Positions 1-11,461 of a stretch of 64,000 nt of DNA are shown piece after piece (within the stretch, counting starts at the first letter, position 1; each line of letters opens with the position of its first letter). The DNA lies in the NCBI RefSeq assembly GCF_030272615.1, contig NC_081407.1, positions 441,591,213 to 441,655,212 of the forward strand, written 5' to 3'. The stretch is from Cryptomeria japonica (taxonomy: Eukaryota; Streptophyta; Pinopsida; Cupressales; Cupressaceae). The notes beneath the pieces were generated by a model, which was not told where the DNA came from, ran no database searches, and saw nothing but the letters and a program-made list of their open reading frames with translations. The position numbers were made by a program, and so were the translations under genes.

Positions 1-2810
1 TGTTTCAACTTTTCCTACTCATGTTGGACAGTTTCAACTAACTGGAAACTAGAAGGCATAGGAGAAGGGGGATATTATATAATGGGGCTAGAAGGTGGAG
101 GTCTTGCTGGAGAGGAAGCTATCATGAGTGTAGAGGATTCACCTAGATGGTGTTGACCTGCCAACTGACTCTAAAGTCTAGCGATAATGTTGTCCCTATT
201 GGCTATTCCCTCTTTGGCCTCATTGTAAGCCTTTAAGACAGTCTCCAATTTCAATTGGAGATTAGTTCTTTCTTTTGCCTCTTTCTTTGCTACTGCCACA
301 CTAAACTTTGCAATTTTCAAAACTGTGTTTGCAGCTTCCACCACCCCTGTATCTTGGACTCTCTTAACAATCATGCCTCCTAAGAGACTAGAATCTGATG
401 CACTTTTCCTCCTTTTGTTCTCATCCTTCTTCAATGACCACATGAATAGAGTAGCATTATCCTTGTTGAAGGTCACTCCTTCGATTGGCTTTGTTTCCTT
501 CCTCATTGCTTCAAGAACTAGAGCATCAACTATATCCCATTCAGTGAGGATTAACGTACTAGCTTTAGACACCATCTCTCTTCCTTTCTCAGGGGTAATA
601 GTCTTAAACTCTTCCATCATTTCTTGCTTTATTTCTTCTTGCACTTGAGTTGCATCTCTGAGAAGTTGTTCACTCTTCCTCTGCTCACATCTAACCTTGA
701 ATTGTTCCATGTTTTGCTTCCACACAAATTGCATGAAAGCCCCCATTGTAACAAAATTACTGTCAGCCAGGAATTCCTCACTGGCTTTCTTAACAGTAAG
801 GTCTAATTCTTTGCCCTTTACCTCACCATCAGTCAAGTTCATTTCAACACTAGGTGGCTTTTCTGGCATCCCCTCTTGGGTCTCCTCATAGGTATAGGCC
901 ATCTCACTGAGACTCCCTAACTTTAATAATTGTTCAGCCACTGCTTGGTCATCTACTATGAGGATAGGGGACTGAGATGGAGAATATTGAGGTTCATTAG
1001 CTTCAACTTCCTTCCCCAATCTTTTCCTTTTAGGGGAATCTTGGATGTCAGTTACATCTTCAATTGCTCTTTTCCCTCTTGAAGTGGAAGGCTCACCTGT
1101 CACTAGCATCATCACAGTGTACTTTGATTTCTTATGCATTACATAGTCACCAGGTGGGATAGCCTTAGCAAAGGCAGGCTTAGCTAGGACCAATTTAACC
1201 CTGTGATGATCATTTTGCATTATAGCCTCTATTTTTTCTTTTAATGTCTGCATGAGGTCTACAAAATAGAGAATCCAGAATTTGACTTTCTCCTCAAAAG
1301 GGTTAAAGCTAGAAAGAGGGTCATAGCTGGTATCAAATTGATGAATAAAAGTAAGTGCCCTTTTATATGCAACCCACTTCTCCTTCCTTAGTTCCTGCTC
1401 ATCTAAGCTGAATTCTTTCCTAATTAAATCTTCAAGGAACTGAAATTGGTGAGGCCTACCTTTACATACTGCCCTCTTCCTAAACATGCCATTGAAAAAG
1501 TCCTCAGGGTCTGCACATCTTGAAACTGCAATTGACAGCCTATATGGCTTAAAGAATTCTTCAAAATATTTCCACCCACCTTTAGTGATTACAAAATGGT
1601 GGGTCATGGTGATAGTTGGGAAAATGGTCCCTTTACTTCTATTGGTTAGCTCTGCCTCTTGTACTCCTCCAATTTGTCTCAATACTTCTGCAATTCCTTT
1701 CTTCAATGGGACCTAATAGGGCAGTAAATAGGGAGTACCTCTAAAACCACACACTTTGGAAATAGTAGAAACAGGGTACAAATACATGTCTCCCCAATTG
1801 TGAACAATCTTAATACCCTCTAAAAACTCTTTAGGTCTGAGGAATTCCAAGAGAGCCTTAGGAATCCTAGGGTTTTCTGTGCATAAAATAATTCCAATCT
1901 TAGATGCAAAGCATCTATCAAACTTAAGAAAACTAGCATCTTCTCTATCCCAGGATAAAACAGTGCTCGAAAGTTGGACAAACATCTCTTCCTTATCCTT
2001 TACCTTGACCAAGTCCATCTCCTTTGCAAAATTGTCAACACCTTTAAACAAAAACATATGCATTAATAGGGAGTACCATCCAAATGGCATATCCACCTTA
2101 CCATTTTTTATCCCTACTAGCCCTGCATGAATTGCATTAGTAAGGTATGGCACATAATCAAATGTTATCGCCAGAAGTGGGTTCAAAATTTGTGCAATCA
2201 TTAGCATGTAATGGGTTGGCACGTTTCTCTCAGCATCTTCTCCAAAGATCTGACATAGTGCCCAATACATACCCTTATCTCTCAGAGTAAATAAATTGAG
2301 GGAGAATGGTTCCATTATGCTGGGTACTACAACTATTAACCCCCCTATCTTAAAAAAAAAATCTTTCAATGGACCACTCCTAAGATGATCCCTCTGTGCA
2401 TTATAGATCTGGGCTAATGACTCAAAGTCAATAGGTTCTAACAAATTGGAAGCCTCACTGAGTTTAAACACATTTTTGAATTTATCATCTTTTATTTCAA
2501 TCAGGGCTGATCCCTTCACACTCTTGATACATCTTGCTATAGGGTCATAATTCTATGCAATCAGGGTCAACAAATCTACATCCATGAATACACCATGGAC
2601 CACAAGCTTCCCTACACCCAGTTCTCATATGCTATTCAAAGGGGCAAGGGAATGTCTTTGACCAAAATCTACTTTGAATAGTCCTAAACTTTATATCCCT
2701 ATTTCTGGATCCCTTAACCAATTAGCTTTATCATACAAGCAATCCCTAATTCTCAGAGGAGGGTTCTTTGGTACTAATTCTTTGGCCTTAGCCCCGACAT
2801 TGGTAGGCAT
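1..2810 (-). pseudogene. LTR-encoded ORF of unknown function, left copy (partial, broken)
   Basis: Minus-strand frame running from an ATG at 2808-2810 to beyond the window start; the copy at 28423-31971 matches it throughout. Two long open pieces, 1713-2519 and 171-1706, are in the same frame, separated only by a TAG at 1713-1715. Another TAG lies at 171-173 and several stops lie between 2520 and 2810. At 171-173 and 1713-1715 the right copy reads CAG, so these stops are point changes in this copy. The N-terminal part looks globular with aromatic-rich stretches (for example GGWKYFEEFF). A basic patch (KRKR near position 1025) and a charged, probably coiled tail follow. I recognise no known retrotransposon domain and no capsid, protease or env motif. 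Confidence 0.7.
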
Positions 2811-3224
2811 GGTTAATTGTTCTAAAAAATCATCACAAATGTTCCCGTCCTAGTAATTCACTTTTCCTGTCAACTCCCTTCTTGGTGCCATCTTGAAAAT
2901 GTAACTATACCAATTGAAACTAGCACAGACCTCTAATAAAACAATTCACACATCAAGAACTGAAATCAGACCGGAATTATCAAGAAATGACACAAAAACT
3001 TGTTATTCGCCTAAAGAAAAATGCTCCGCTCCAATTGCTCTGCAACAGACTTCAATGAAATGATATTAACATTCAGTTGATGGGGACTTCTAATATGGCA
3101 AGTTGGCATTGAATTTCAAGAATTAACCCTGCATGCTTCAGCCATCACCTCAAAATTGAATTCACAAACCGAATTCAAAAATAGGCTCCAACAGGTCATA
3201 ACTTCTTTGAGTATTTTTCTCTGT

Positions 3225-4370
3225 TTCACTCTTTCGCTATTTCGCAGAACATAAAACCGTTGCACTTTTCTTTCATGAAGCAATTCTGGTCATTGGATCA
3301 CAAGAACTTACACTGCCTTTATCTCTGTCTGATCTCTCTGTGTTAGTGTTAAGCCCCACCTTCTTTTTGCTATTTCGCGGGCTTTAACACTCATGCACTT
3401 TTCCTTCACGAAGCCATGCCAGCCATTAGATCAAGCTCTAACTGCCCAGTCTTTAACTCCAACAATGACCATCAGTTTCCCTAACTAACCACGCCTCTCC
3501 TTGATGGCTAATGGTTTTTGCCATTTTGCAGAGACTAAGCTGCAGGCATCTTCGGGCCACGAAACAATGATGACTGTTGGATTGACCAGAGAATGAATAT
3601 ATTTTAACAAGCTTCAAACCTCTCAAGTGGGCCCTTTATTCTCAGAGATCACTTGCATCACCTCGTCACTAGTTAACGAACGCCATGTGGTAGTTGGCCA
3701 TTTGCCCAAGAAGTTCCATTGGGTTCCATTCTGAAACCGCCATGTGCTTTACTGCACTACTTTCCATATAACTGTCGGTTGAAATCAAGTTGGGCCCTCA
3801 ACTACCCTTCAGAGCCACATGTACTCGACATGTCACTATTACACTTTACAAATTACACCATCTATCCTACCACGTCATGCCTTTGTGTGATTGCCACCTA
3901 TCTTTCGCCATTTTGCGATGACTAACTTGTGATCATCTTGTCTTTGCGAATCCATGCGGGCTATTAGATCTCAGGAACTTGCCTGTTGTTTATCCTTTCT
4001 ATAACCACCTCGCTCGGGCCCACCACCTTTTCGATACTTCGTGATAGGTAGAACACATGCATCTTCTAGCTGTGAATCAACATGAGTCATTGATCCTTTT
4101 CCAACTCGATCACCCTTTAACCAAGGAAAGTCGCTCGTCTCCGGGACCCGCCACATGTTTTCGTTGTTTCAAAGAACTTATGCCATGTGCATCTCAGGCT
4201 AGCGAATCAACGCAAGCTGTTGGATCATAATCAAGATGCAGTTCTTTTATTCGACAGTCAATCCACCTGGTCGGGCCCACCAAGGCTTTTTGCTACTTCA
4301 TGAAACTTAACTTGCTGGCATCTCTTCTTAATGAAACAACGACAACTATAGGATTAACAAAGAGTTGCAC
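3225..4370 (-). repeat. Degenerate ~130-bp tandem boxes in the LTR upstream of the LTR ORF, left copy
   Basis: Seven related boxes begin near 3233, 3367, 3517, 3904, 4028, 4158 and 4287. Each has a start resembling TTTTGCTATTTCGC, then a GCATCTT-like segment, then a piece resembling GAATCAAnGnnAGCCnTTGGATC. Several are preceded by GGGCCCACC. Spacing is mostly 124-150 bp with one gap about three times that. The same array lies in the other LTR (about 32385-33520). It is upstream of the LTR ORF on the minus strand, where the U3 promoter region should be. Confidence 0.6.
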
Positions 4371-4689
4371 AATACTTATGGGGCCCGACAAACATTAGAA
4401 CAAGGTAAAGTAAAGGCACACAAATTTAAAAATTTAAGGGACCACCTAGGGAAATAACTAATGGGGGGACACTTCTCACGATAGAACAACCCTTCTTTAA
4501 GTGATAAAAGTAACACGGAATTAGAACATAAGGGTTTTTCTCAAAAAACTAGAAGGGTTAGAACTCAAACCTTAAACCCTCTTCTGACCTAAGACAATCA
4601 GAGGCAACAAGGCCATACCAGACTCAATTTTTTGTAGACTTTTAACCAATTATGGAACAAGAATATCCATTTTTAAAACAGTGATAACA

Positions 4690-4833
4690 GTGGCTCTGAC
4701 TAGGGATGGTTGATTGCAAGATCAACACAAAAATTCAGAAACTCTCTGGAGAAATAGACCAAACACAAGCCCAAAAAACAACAACAAAAGAAAACCTAAA
4801 TATGTATAGACAAGGACCTACTGTGCATGGACA
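4690..4833 (-). other. Short gap between integrase stop and 3' LTR
   Basis: Contains the end of the gypsy internal region on the minus strand. It has no reading frame and no obvious polypurine tract. The tract is either degenerate or the LTR edge lies slightly elsewhere. Confidence 0.4.
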
Positions 4834-6240
4834 TTAAGAGAAGTAATGTTTCAGGAATTGTCCATGCACTGGAAATTCGTGTACTTCATCATTCATATTC
4901 TGCAAAAAATATGAATCCTTTCCATTTAGATCACAAACCACAGAGGGGTCATCTTGTCCTTTCAATGAGGTCCTTTTGTCAAATAGATATTTTGACTCCC
5001 ATTGGATCTTCAAATTCCTGTTATGAGCCAAAGTTCTAATTTCTTCTATCTCCACCATCTGAATCATCCGGTCTTCCATAGGTTCAGATAACTCCATGTC
5101 TTTAGCTTGCAGGAACTTATACACTGGAAGAAGATTATTGATTGGCGCCCTAGATTGCATACAATAGACCAACTCAAAAGGTGAGACACCAATTTCTCTC
5201 TTAACAGTAACCCTGTCAGTCCATAAAGCTAATTTTAACTTCTGGTCCCAAGACCATTTATTTTCCTCCAAGATTTTCTTAATAATGTTCAAGAGGATTT
5301 TATTACTTGATTCAGCTTGCCCATTACCCTGAGGATGGTAAGATGAAGAATAGGACATAACTATTCCATGGCTGGTGCAAAATTCAACAAACTCTTCTAA
5401 CCTAAAACTCAGGGCATTGTCCATCACTAGTTTGACAGGGACTCTGAATCTGGTTATGACATTATCCATCAGGAATTCAATAACAACCTTACTTGTGGCT
5501 CTCCTAGTGGGTATAGCTTCAATCCATTTGGTAAAATAATCAGTAGCTACTATAATCCACCTATGGGCTCTTCCTAATTTCTCAACAATTTCTCCAATAA
5601 AATCAATGCCCCATTGGACAAAAGGTGCTTCCACTGTGATTGGGTTGAGGGGTAAAGCTCCCTCATATTTCAATTTTAATGAAAACTTCTAGTGTGGGTC
5701 ACATCTTTGGACATGCTCATGAGCATCTTTAAACAAAGTAGGCCAATAATACTCATCCTAAACTATCTTACCAGCAGTTGTCTTGGTAGAATAATGACCT
5801 CCACACACTCCATCATGCATTCCAGTTAACACTCTCTTAGCCTGGGATTTATCCAAACACTTTAGCAATGCCCCATCTCTATTCCGCCAAAATAGGTCAC
5901 CCTGAATGAGGACATATTTCTGTGACTTCAACTTTAGAGTTCTTCTCTGGTTAGGGGTCATTCCTTTTGAAAATGTTGCATCTCTTAAAAAATGTACTAC
6001 TTCTGAGTACCAGGGTTGCGTCTCAATACTGGTGACCAGGATGTTCTCAACTTCAACATCAAGAAGGTTTGCTTCAGCCATAAGCTTTGTAAGGCCTAAA
6101 CCTCTCACTAATTTAGTTATCTTAATTTCTAAATCAAATTCTTGGATTCTGGTCATCCATCTGCATCTTTTACCTGTGACCTCAGACTGTGATAGAATAT
6201 CTTTGAAACCCACATGTAGGACATAAACAATTACTCATGC
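4834..6240 (-). pseudogene. Gypsy integrase region, broken
   Basis: Minus strand. The piece at 5758-6213 ends in a zinc-binding-like segment (HDGVCGGHYSTK), preceded by the tail of the RNase H region. The next piece, 4834-5673, is the integrase catalytic core: first Asp in GIDFIGE, second in VMDNAL, Glu in GQAESSNK, followed by the usual HPQGNGQAE context. All three catalytic residues survive, although the second motif is MDNA instead of the common TDNG. Stops between 5674 and 5757 separate the halves. The C-terminal part ends at 4834 without a chromodomain, as expected for the Tat group. The enzyme would insert the cDNA copy into the genome. Confidence 0.85.
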
Positions 6241-6735
6241 ATTTACAATATATGGCCTAAAAGCTTTAACAACCTTGACCAAAGCATATGCTTTCTTTTC
6301 CATAATTTCATACTTTAACTATATAACCTGTAAAGATTTGTTGTAAAAAGCTATAGGATGTTCATATCCTTCATTATCCTTTTGTAAAAGAATTGTAGCC
6401 ACTATGTGATATGAAGCAAAAGAAAACAAAGAGAAAGGCTTACTATAGTCAAGGGACTTCAACACTGGTGCCTCCTGAATAGCCCTTTTGATTTCATCAA
6501 AAGCCTTTGAAGCTTCTTGATCCCAGTAGAACTTTGTATCCTTTTTAAGCAGTTTAACAATGGGCTTGACTATCTCTGCAAAATTTGCAATAAATCTTCT
6601 AACAAAATTTACTTTGCCCAAAAAAATTGGATACCTTTAACATTCTTTGGTTCAGGCACATTGTTTATAGCCTCAATTCTTTTAGGGTCTATTCTTACCC
6701 CTTCTTTGGAGACAATATGCCCTAGCAGCTTCCCT
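6241..6735 (-). pseudogene. Gypsy-type RNase H region (decayed) and end of RT
   Basis: The piece at 6319-6621 matches the RT thumb/connection and start of the gypsy RNase H (FVRRFIANFAEIVKP, then a KPFSLFSFAS segment). In active gypsy RNase H this last place normally reads like TDAS with a catalytic Asp; here it is SFAS, so the first catalytic residue is missing. In Tat-group elements the normal RNase H is known to be weakened where a second RNase H is present, and an extra one is indeed found at 23402-24283. A frameshift at a T run near 6760 separates this from the RT. Confidence 0.75.
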
Positions 6736-7429
6736 TTAGTAACAACAAAATGACACTTTTTTTGGATTTAAGGATACTCCAAATTCCAGAGCTTTATTGA
6801 AAACCTGCTCTAAGTGTCCACAATGGTCATCCATCCTTTTGGAGAAGCATGTCAAATCATCTTGATATACTACCATGATGATATTGATGAATTCCTTGAA
6901 ATCTACATCCATTGCCCTCTGAAATGTAGCTCCAACATTCTTCAAACCAAAAGTCATTCTGACATACACATATGTTCCCCAAGGGGTGGTGAAAGCAGTT
7001 TTGAATTGTTCAGATTCCTTTACTAACACTTGGTTATACCCTGAGAACCCATCCATCATAGACAATAGGTCACAACCAGTTACTCTTTGCAACATTGCCT
7101 CCATATTAGGAGAAGAGTAATTATCTTTCAAGGAGGCAACATTTAGGTTCCTAAAGTCCACAAAGAGTCTAATGTCCCCATTCTTCTTTCTGACCGAGAC
7201 CAAATTTGAGACCCATGATGAATGTCTTATAGGCTTAATAATTCCCCCTTCCCTTAACCTGGTCAGTTCTTGCTACATTTTAGATTCTAACAGGGGGTTG
7301 ATAGGTCTTTGTTTTTGTCTGAAAGGCTTAGCATTTGGAAGTAGAGGGACTTCATGCTAAAAAAGATCTTGTCTATACGCCTTCAGATCCTCATAAGACC
7401 AAGCGAAGACATGCTTATATTTCTTTAAT
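6736..7429 (-). pseudogene. Gypsy reverse transcriptase core, cut by the copia insertion
   Basis: Minus-strand piece 6736-7203 has RT motifs in order: RLFVDFRNLN, DLLSMMDGFSGYNQ, the FGLKNVGATFQRAMD motif, and the active-site box as VVYQDDLTCF. Gypsy elements usually have YVDD, YLDD or YIDD, so YQDD may be a mutation or a family trait. Upstream on the minus strand (7204-7429) the conserved lead-in to the RT (an FAWSYEDL segment) is readable up to 7429, where the copia LTR starts. The remainder continues at 23065. Confidence 0.85.
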
Positions 7430-8950
7430 TGATAGTTCTGATACTTAATGTAAGTACATAACCAATAGCCAACAAGATGAGGGGGGGGGTGAATCATACA
7501 AACTTAATCTTCCTTAAAAACATCAGATTCAACCTCAGTAACATATACTTCACTAATATAACCAAAACTGCTAAACATGAAAACTCAAAAGCATATAAAC
7601 ATCATATCACTCATAACACCAGATTTAACGTGGAAACCCAAATAGGGAAAAACCACTGTGGGATTTCAGACCCACTAAGAAATATACTCTTCTAGAGTAT
7701 GCTCAGTTAAAAGCAAATCCTATTAAAGATTACAAAAACATTGCTAGATGTGACCCGGTTAAGGGATTTCCCTTAGATCTGTTAGGATCTTCACCTTGTT
7801 AGAAGTGACCTTGTTAAAGGATTTCAAACACTCAATCAGAATGTCACCTTGCTAGAGGGTTTTACAAATAAGACTGTTAAGTCCACTCGATTAAGAGATT
7901 TTCTGTCACTTTCACAAAATAATAGTAATAAAAATCTATCTGCAACTTCACATCTAAAATGCTAAAGTAGATTCTTATTTGCTCAATACAATCTAGACAT
8001 AGAACTAATCTTGTCCATCTGCTGGGCTTCTATACTCTGTTATTCAAATAGGTCTTCAAGCTTCTATGCTCGGTAATCACTATGTAGCATCCCTGTGCAT
8101 ACATTTGCCCGCATGCATTGTTTATCAACAGTTCCCTATTTATAAACAATTAGCTAACCACTTAATCTCTTTGATCACACTTCCCATGATCAATCATAGC
8201 TATGAGATCTTCAAACTTGTCAAGGTTCAATGTATCCTTTGATTTGAAAAATGTTTTACCCTACCTTGGAACTTGCATACATTTCTTGGAACTTGTGCTA
8301 GGGTAATGTGGTTCAATCTGCGTTGTATATCTTCATGCCAATTTTCCTTTGACGTAGATTTATTAACAAACTTCGTGCATGGCATACCAATCATTTAATT
8401 AGTTCCAGCTCATCAGCTTCCTTCATTAAATAACGCATGTAACCATTTAATGTATTATGTTACAGCTCGATTACAACTCAGTTACAACTCACTAACAACT
8501 TGGTGAATACTAAACTTTACTTGGTAGACATTCTGCCTTCATTAACCGATAGCGATAACCTTAGGGTTTACCGACTAGGTTCTTTACTCAGTAACATAGT
8601 ATAGTATTAACCTTACAATTTACAACATATGTATGATGTTAAAATAATCTAAACATCATGCTCTCATCATTGTTTAACTTGGTAATAGTTGCCCACTGAA
8701 TACCTTATTCATCCCCTTATTCATCATATTCTTTCTATGTCTTTTACTGACATCTTTATACTCATCAAATCATACTTCTCAAGATATGACAACATCATAC
8801 TAAATTAGAAAATTAATTTCTTGACATTAATGACAAAATAATAATATTAAAATAGTAAATCATCCTTAATCAGTTATATCCATAATCATCAACAACCTTC
8901 TCAATATCCTTATTGAAATGCCAATAATCTCCCATTGTTTGTTATAATGT
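7430..8950 (-). repeat. 3' LTR of nested copia (main part; last 12 bp at 16856-16867)
   Basis: Matches 21531-23064 end to end. It is interrupted after AATGT at 8950 by the gag-only element and completed at 16856-16867. Inside is the sequence GTGGTTTTTCCCTATTTGGG (minus strand, near 7640) and a G run followed by TGAATCA, both also seen in the LTRs of elements B, C and D. Confidence 0.9.
8946..8950. repeat. Target-site duplication AATGT (left)
   Basis: Identical to 16851-16855 on the other side of the 8951-16850 element. A perfect 5-bp duplication, typical of LTR retrotransposons. Confidence 0.92.
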
Positions 8951-10200
8951 TGTAGCGTCCTAAAATTGTGACACTTGCAATTTCGACTGCATTTCGGTCT
9001 TCACGATTGCGATGCAACACGCAACCTGAATGGAGACCCCGAAACTTGTCCACGACACTGAAAACTGCATTTTTCAAGCACCCTGGCCTGAAGCTCCTTG
9101 GACCCTGCTGTCCTGGGAGGTGGGACCAGAGCGCCCAGCGCCCTGGTCCCTCAGGACCAGGGCGCCTAGCGCCCTGGTCCCCAGGACCATGGCACCCAGC
9201 GCTCTAGTCCCTGGGTCCTATTTTGGGCCCGGTCTCCTAAGGGGTCTCAGGTCTTTTTGTTTGCAATTTGGAAATTATCATTTCCTGGTCGACCTAAGGT
9301 CGGGAAAATTAGTCTATCAGCCCTAATTGACAAGTATATAAACTACATTTTCCTCTTTCATTCGACATGATGGAAAAGGCGTGGAAACTATACTCAAGCA
9401 TTCAAGCATTCAAGCATTCCTTCAAGCAATTGATCATTTCAAGTCTCCATTCAAGGCTAAGTGTTGCATTCAAGACAAGGATTCAACCATTGAAGAGGAG
9501 ATCACTTACTACATACTACAACAACATACAACATCTATACCTTCGCACATAAGGATACAAACATCCTTAGAACAAGGTATTAGTACTTGTTTTACAGTCA
9601 TTTACATTTACAGCTCTTGCTCATTTCTTGGTTAATTCCAAAACCGGGGTTTGACCTAAAGGCAAACCCCTAAGCCCTAACCCCCCAATCGTCTTCGCTT
9701 TTCTGTGTGTAGGTTGCAGGTACGCGGCTAAAATTGAAGATCTGGAATCCTTGTGCAGAGACGAACAGATCCCCCTTCGTTTCGTGGATTTTTCGGAGGA
9801 CCGTGGCGCCGGGCACCATCGTCCCGACAACTTTTGCTCAAATTTGCAGGACAGCACCGTATCGACATTTTACTGCTAATTCCAGGTCCGTAGCTTCATA
9901 CTGTATTCCTATCTTAGTTTATAAGTGAATCTTTGTCACTTTCTATGCATTCCTAGCTCAATTCCTTTATCGATATTCTTTACAAAAGAGGGTAGCCTTG
10001 TTGTCATAACCCTTGAAATTCATCTAGCATCCAATCTTGCATTATGTGGGATTGGATCTTATGAGTTTCAACCCCTCTTTTGAATGTAAAGTCTCTCCCC
10101 TAAGTGAAAACCATCGAATCCTAGCGAACCTCCCTTCTCTCTCCTCGGAGTTGGAAGAGGGGAGAACAACTAGGGTTCGATCGCGATTTTCCGCTTTACA
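8951..10200 (+). repeat. 5' LTR of gag-only element
   Basis: 1,250 bp, TGTAGCGTCC...CGCTTTACA. It differs from the 1,279-bp 3' LTR mainly by having one fewer copy of a GC-rich hairpin unit. A TATA-like AAGTATATAAAC sits at 9332, so transcription probably starts shortly after it. Small frames across 9030-9635 are repeat artefacts. Confidence 0.92.
9108..9215 (+). repeat. Tandem GC-rich hairpins in the 5' LTR
   Basis: About three units of roughly 30 bp built on GGACCAGGGCGCC and its complement. The clearest, 9154-9180, is a perfect inverted repeat: 12-bp arms GGACCAGGGCGC and GCGCCCTGGTCC around a 3-base loop. It lies about 150 bp upstream of the TATA-like box. Confidence 0.85.
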
Positions 10201-10202
10201 TT

Positions 10203-10220
10203 TTGGTGAACCCGACGTGA
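10203..10220 (+). other. Probable primer-binding site of gag-only element
   Basis: Two bases after the LTR comes TGGTGAACCCGACGTGAA, starting with the TGG expected opposite a tRNA CCA end. I cannot name the tRNA with confidence; it is neither initiator-Met nor the primer type used by the surrounding gypsy. Confidence 0.6.
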
Positions 10221-11461
10221 ACATCCTTTCTGATTTTTCATGCTTAGATCTGAAAAAATTGATTACATTTCCATGTTTGATCTTTTGCAAAATTTTAGAG
10301 GTGATTGCATAAAAACCCTAAAATTTCTTTTTAGTAATTAAGCTTGTGAAATATTTAATTGTTAATGCTTGTTTCAGATCTATCCTTCTATTACAAATTA
10401 TCAATTCATATTTGTGCTTTAATTTTGAAAATTAAGTGGTTAAGTGTCAAAACCCTAATTTTTGAAACCTTCTTGATTCAACCTTTGACTGACAATTTCA
10501 CTGATCAAAACATCTCCAAATCAGCTGTAACTTTGGATTCCGCAATAAAATCATAATATCTTTTATCCCTGAAAATTTGGAAAAAAGTTGTGAGGACCGT
10601 GGCGCCGAGCGCCTTCATCCCCGACATTTTTTCCGAAATTTCGGGAGCGAGATCTTACTGTATTTTCCTGCTAAAGTCTAGAATTTTGGCTGATTTTATC
10701 AATTTTAACATCTTCAAAATTACAGTCCAAGTTGGTCTTATGATTGCTTGGATTAAGGCTTTTAAACATTCAAAAATCATTGAAACTGAAATTTTGTGTC
10801 AAAATTGTGTTCTTACTGTCCTAAATCTGAAAAGTGTGTTAACATTCATTAAAAAATTCAGTGCTTTATTCAAATTCTTGCATTTCGTGACTTTTGAAAT
10901 TAAGTGCTTAATTACAACAACTTTGATTTCTGCTTTCAAAATTGAATTTTGCGTGAAATTGAGTCAACTTTTGAATTTCAAAACTTGCATTGCTTTTGAC
11001 ATTCCCTCTAAAATCATAAAATTCAAAATTTTAGTTTCCCTCTCTTTTTCAAAATTCAAATTTTGCATTTTTTTGACAATCTGGGTAGGGTTCAATTTTG
11101 AGATTGTAACTTTAATTTGGCCTATCTACAGATCGTAAAATCACTCAATTTTTTCAGATTGGCTTTAAAATCATCATACCTTTCATCCCTGCAAATTTTG
11201 AAAAAAGTTGCAAGGACCGTGTTGCACTTCGAGCGCCACGGTCCCGGACATTTTTTCTGAAATTTCGGGAGACCATTGTGATTGCATTTAACAGCTTAAA
11301 TCTAGAAGATTGGCTGATTTTACTGAAAATTGCTACCTCTAAAATCAAAATTTTCTCTCCTTTTCTAGTGCATGAGTTTTACAACAATAAGCCCTACTTA
11401 CACTATTCCCGTTAGATGAAGCCGTAGAATTAAGTCTTTTCGAGGTTTAATTACCGAGGAG
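10221..11461 (+). other. Long 5' leader of gag-only element with a repeated module
   Basis: 1.2 kb, AT-rich, no supported gene. Two modules about 620 bp apart (around 10540-10700 and 11160-11320) share a CATCCCTG...AAAAAAGTTG stretch, the box GGACCGTGGCGCC (10593; degenerate at 11214) and a downstream TTGGCTGATTTTA. The same box occurs in the LTR at 9797. Frames such as 10590-11138 are low-complexity chance openings. Confidence 0.55.

Larger units (their letters stand above)
1..4689 (-). repeat. 3' LTR of the giant gypsy element (partial; leaves the window on the left)
   Basis: Position 1 aligns with 29163 and the match runs to about 4689, where the LTR ends as GTGATAACA (TGTTATCAC on the minus strand); the other copy ends as GTGAAACA at 33803. 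About 1.65 kb of this LTR should lie left of the window. It holds most of a long ORF (1-2810) and an array of degenerate repeats (3225-4370). No clear purine tract is visible right next to 4690 on the minus strand, so this boundary is less certain than the 5' LTR's inner edge. Confidence 0.78.

Noticed and set aside
3225-4370. Possible CRISPR-like or regularly spaced array
   Set aside because: Spacing is irregular, units are highly diverged and both LTRs carry it; this is plant retrotransposon U3 sequence.
1-4689. Reading the LTR ORF as an env-like protein
   Set aside because: No signal peptide or transmembrane segment is visible, and it lies inside the LTR instead of between integrase and LTR.
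10590-11138. 182-codon plus-strand frame in the gag-only leader
   Set aside because: Composition is Ile/Phe/Lys from AT-rich DNA, there is no recognisable domain, and it lies across a repeated non-coding module.
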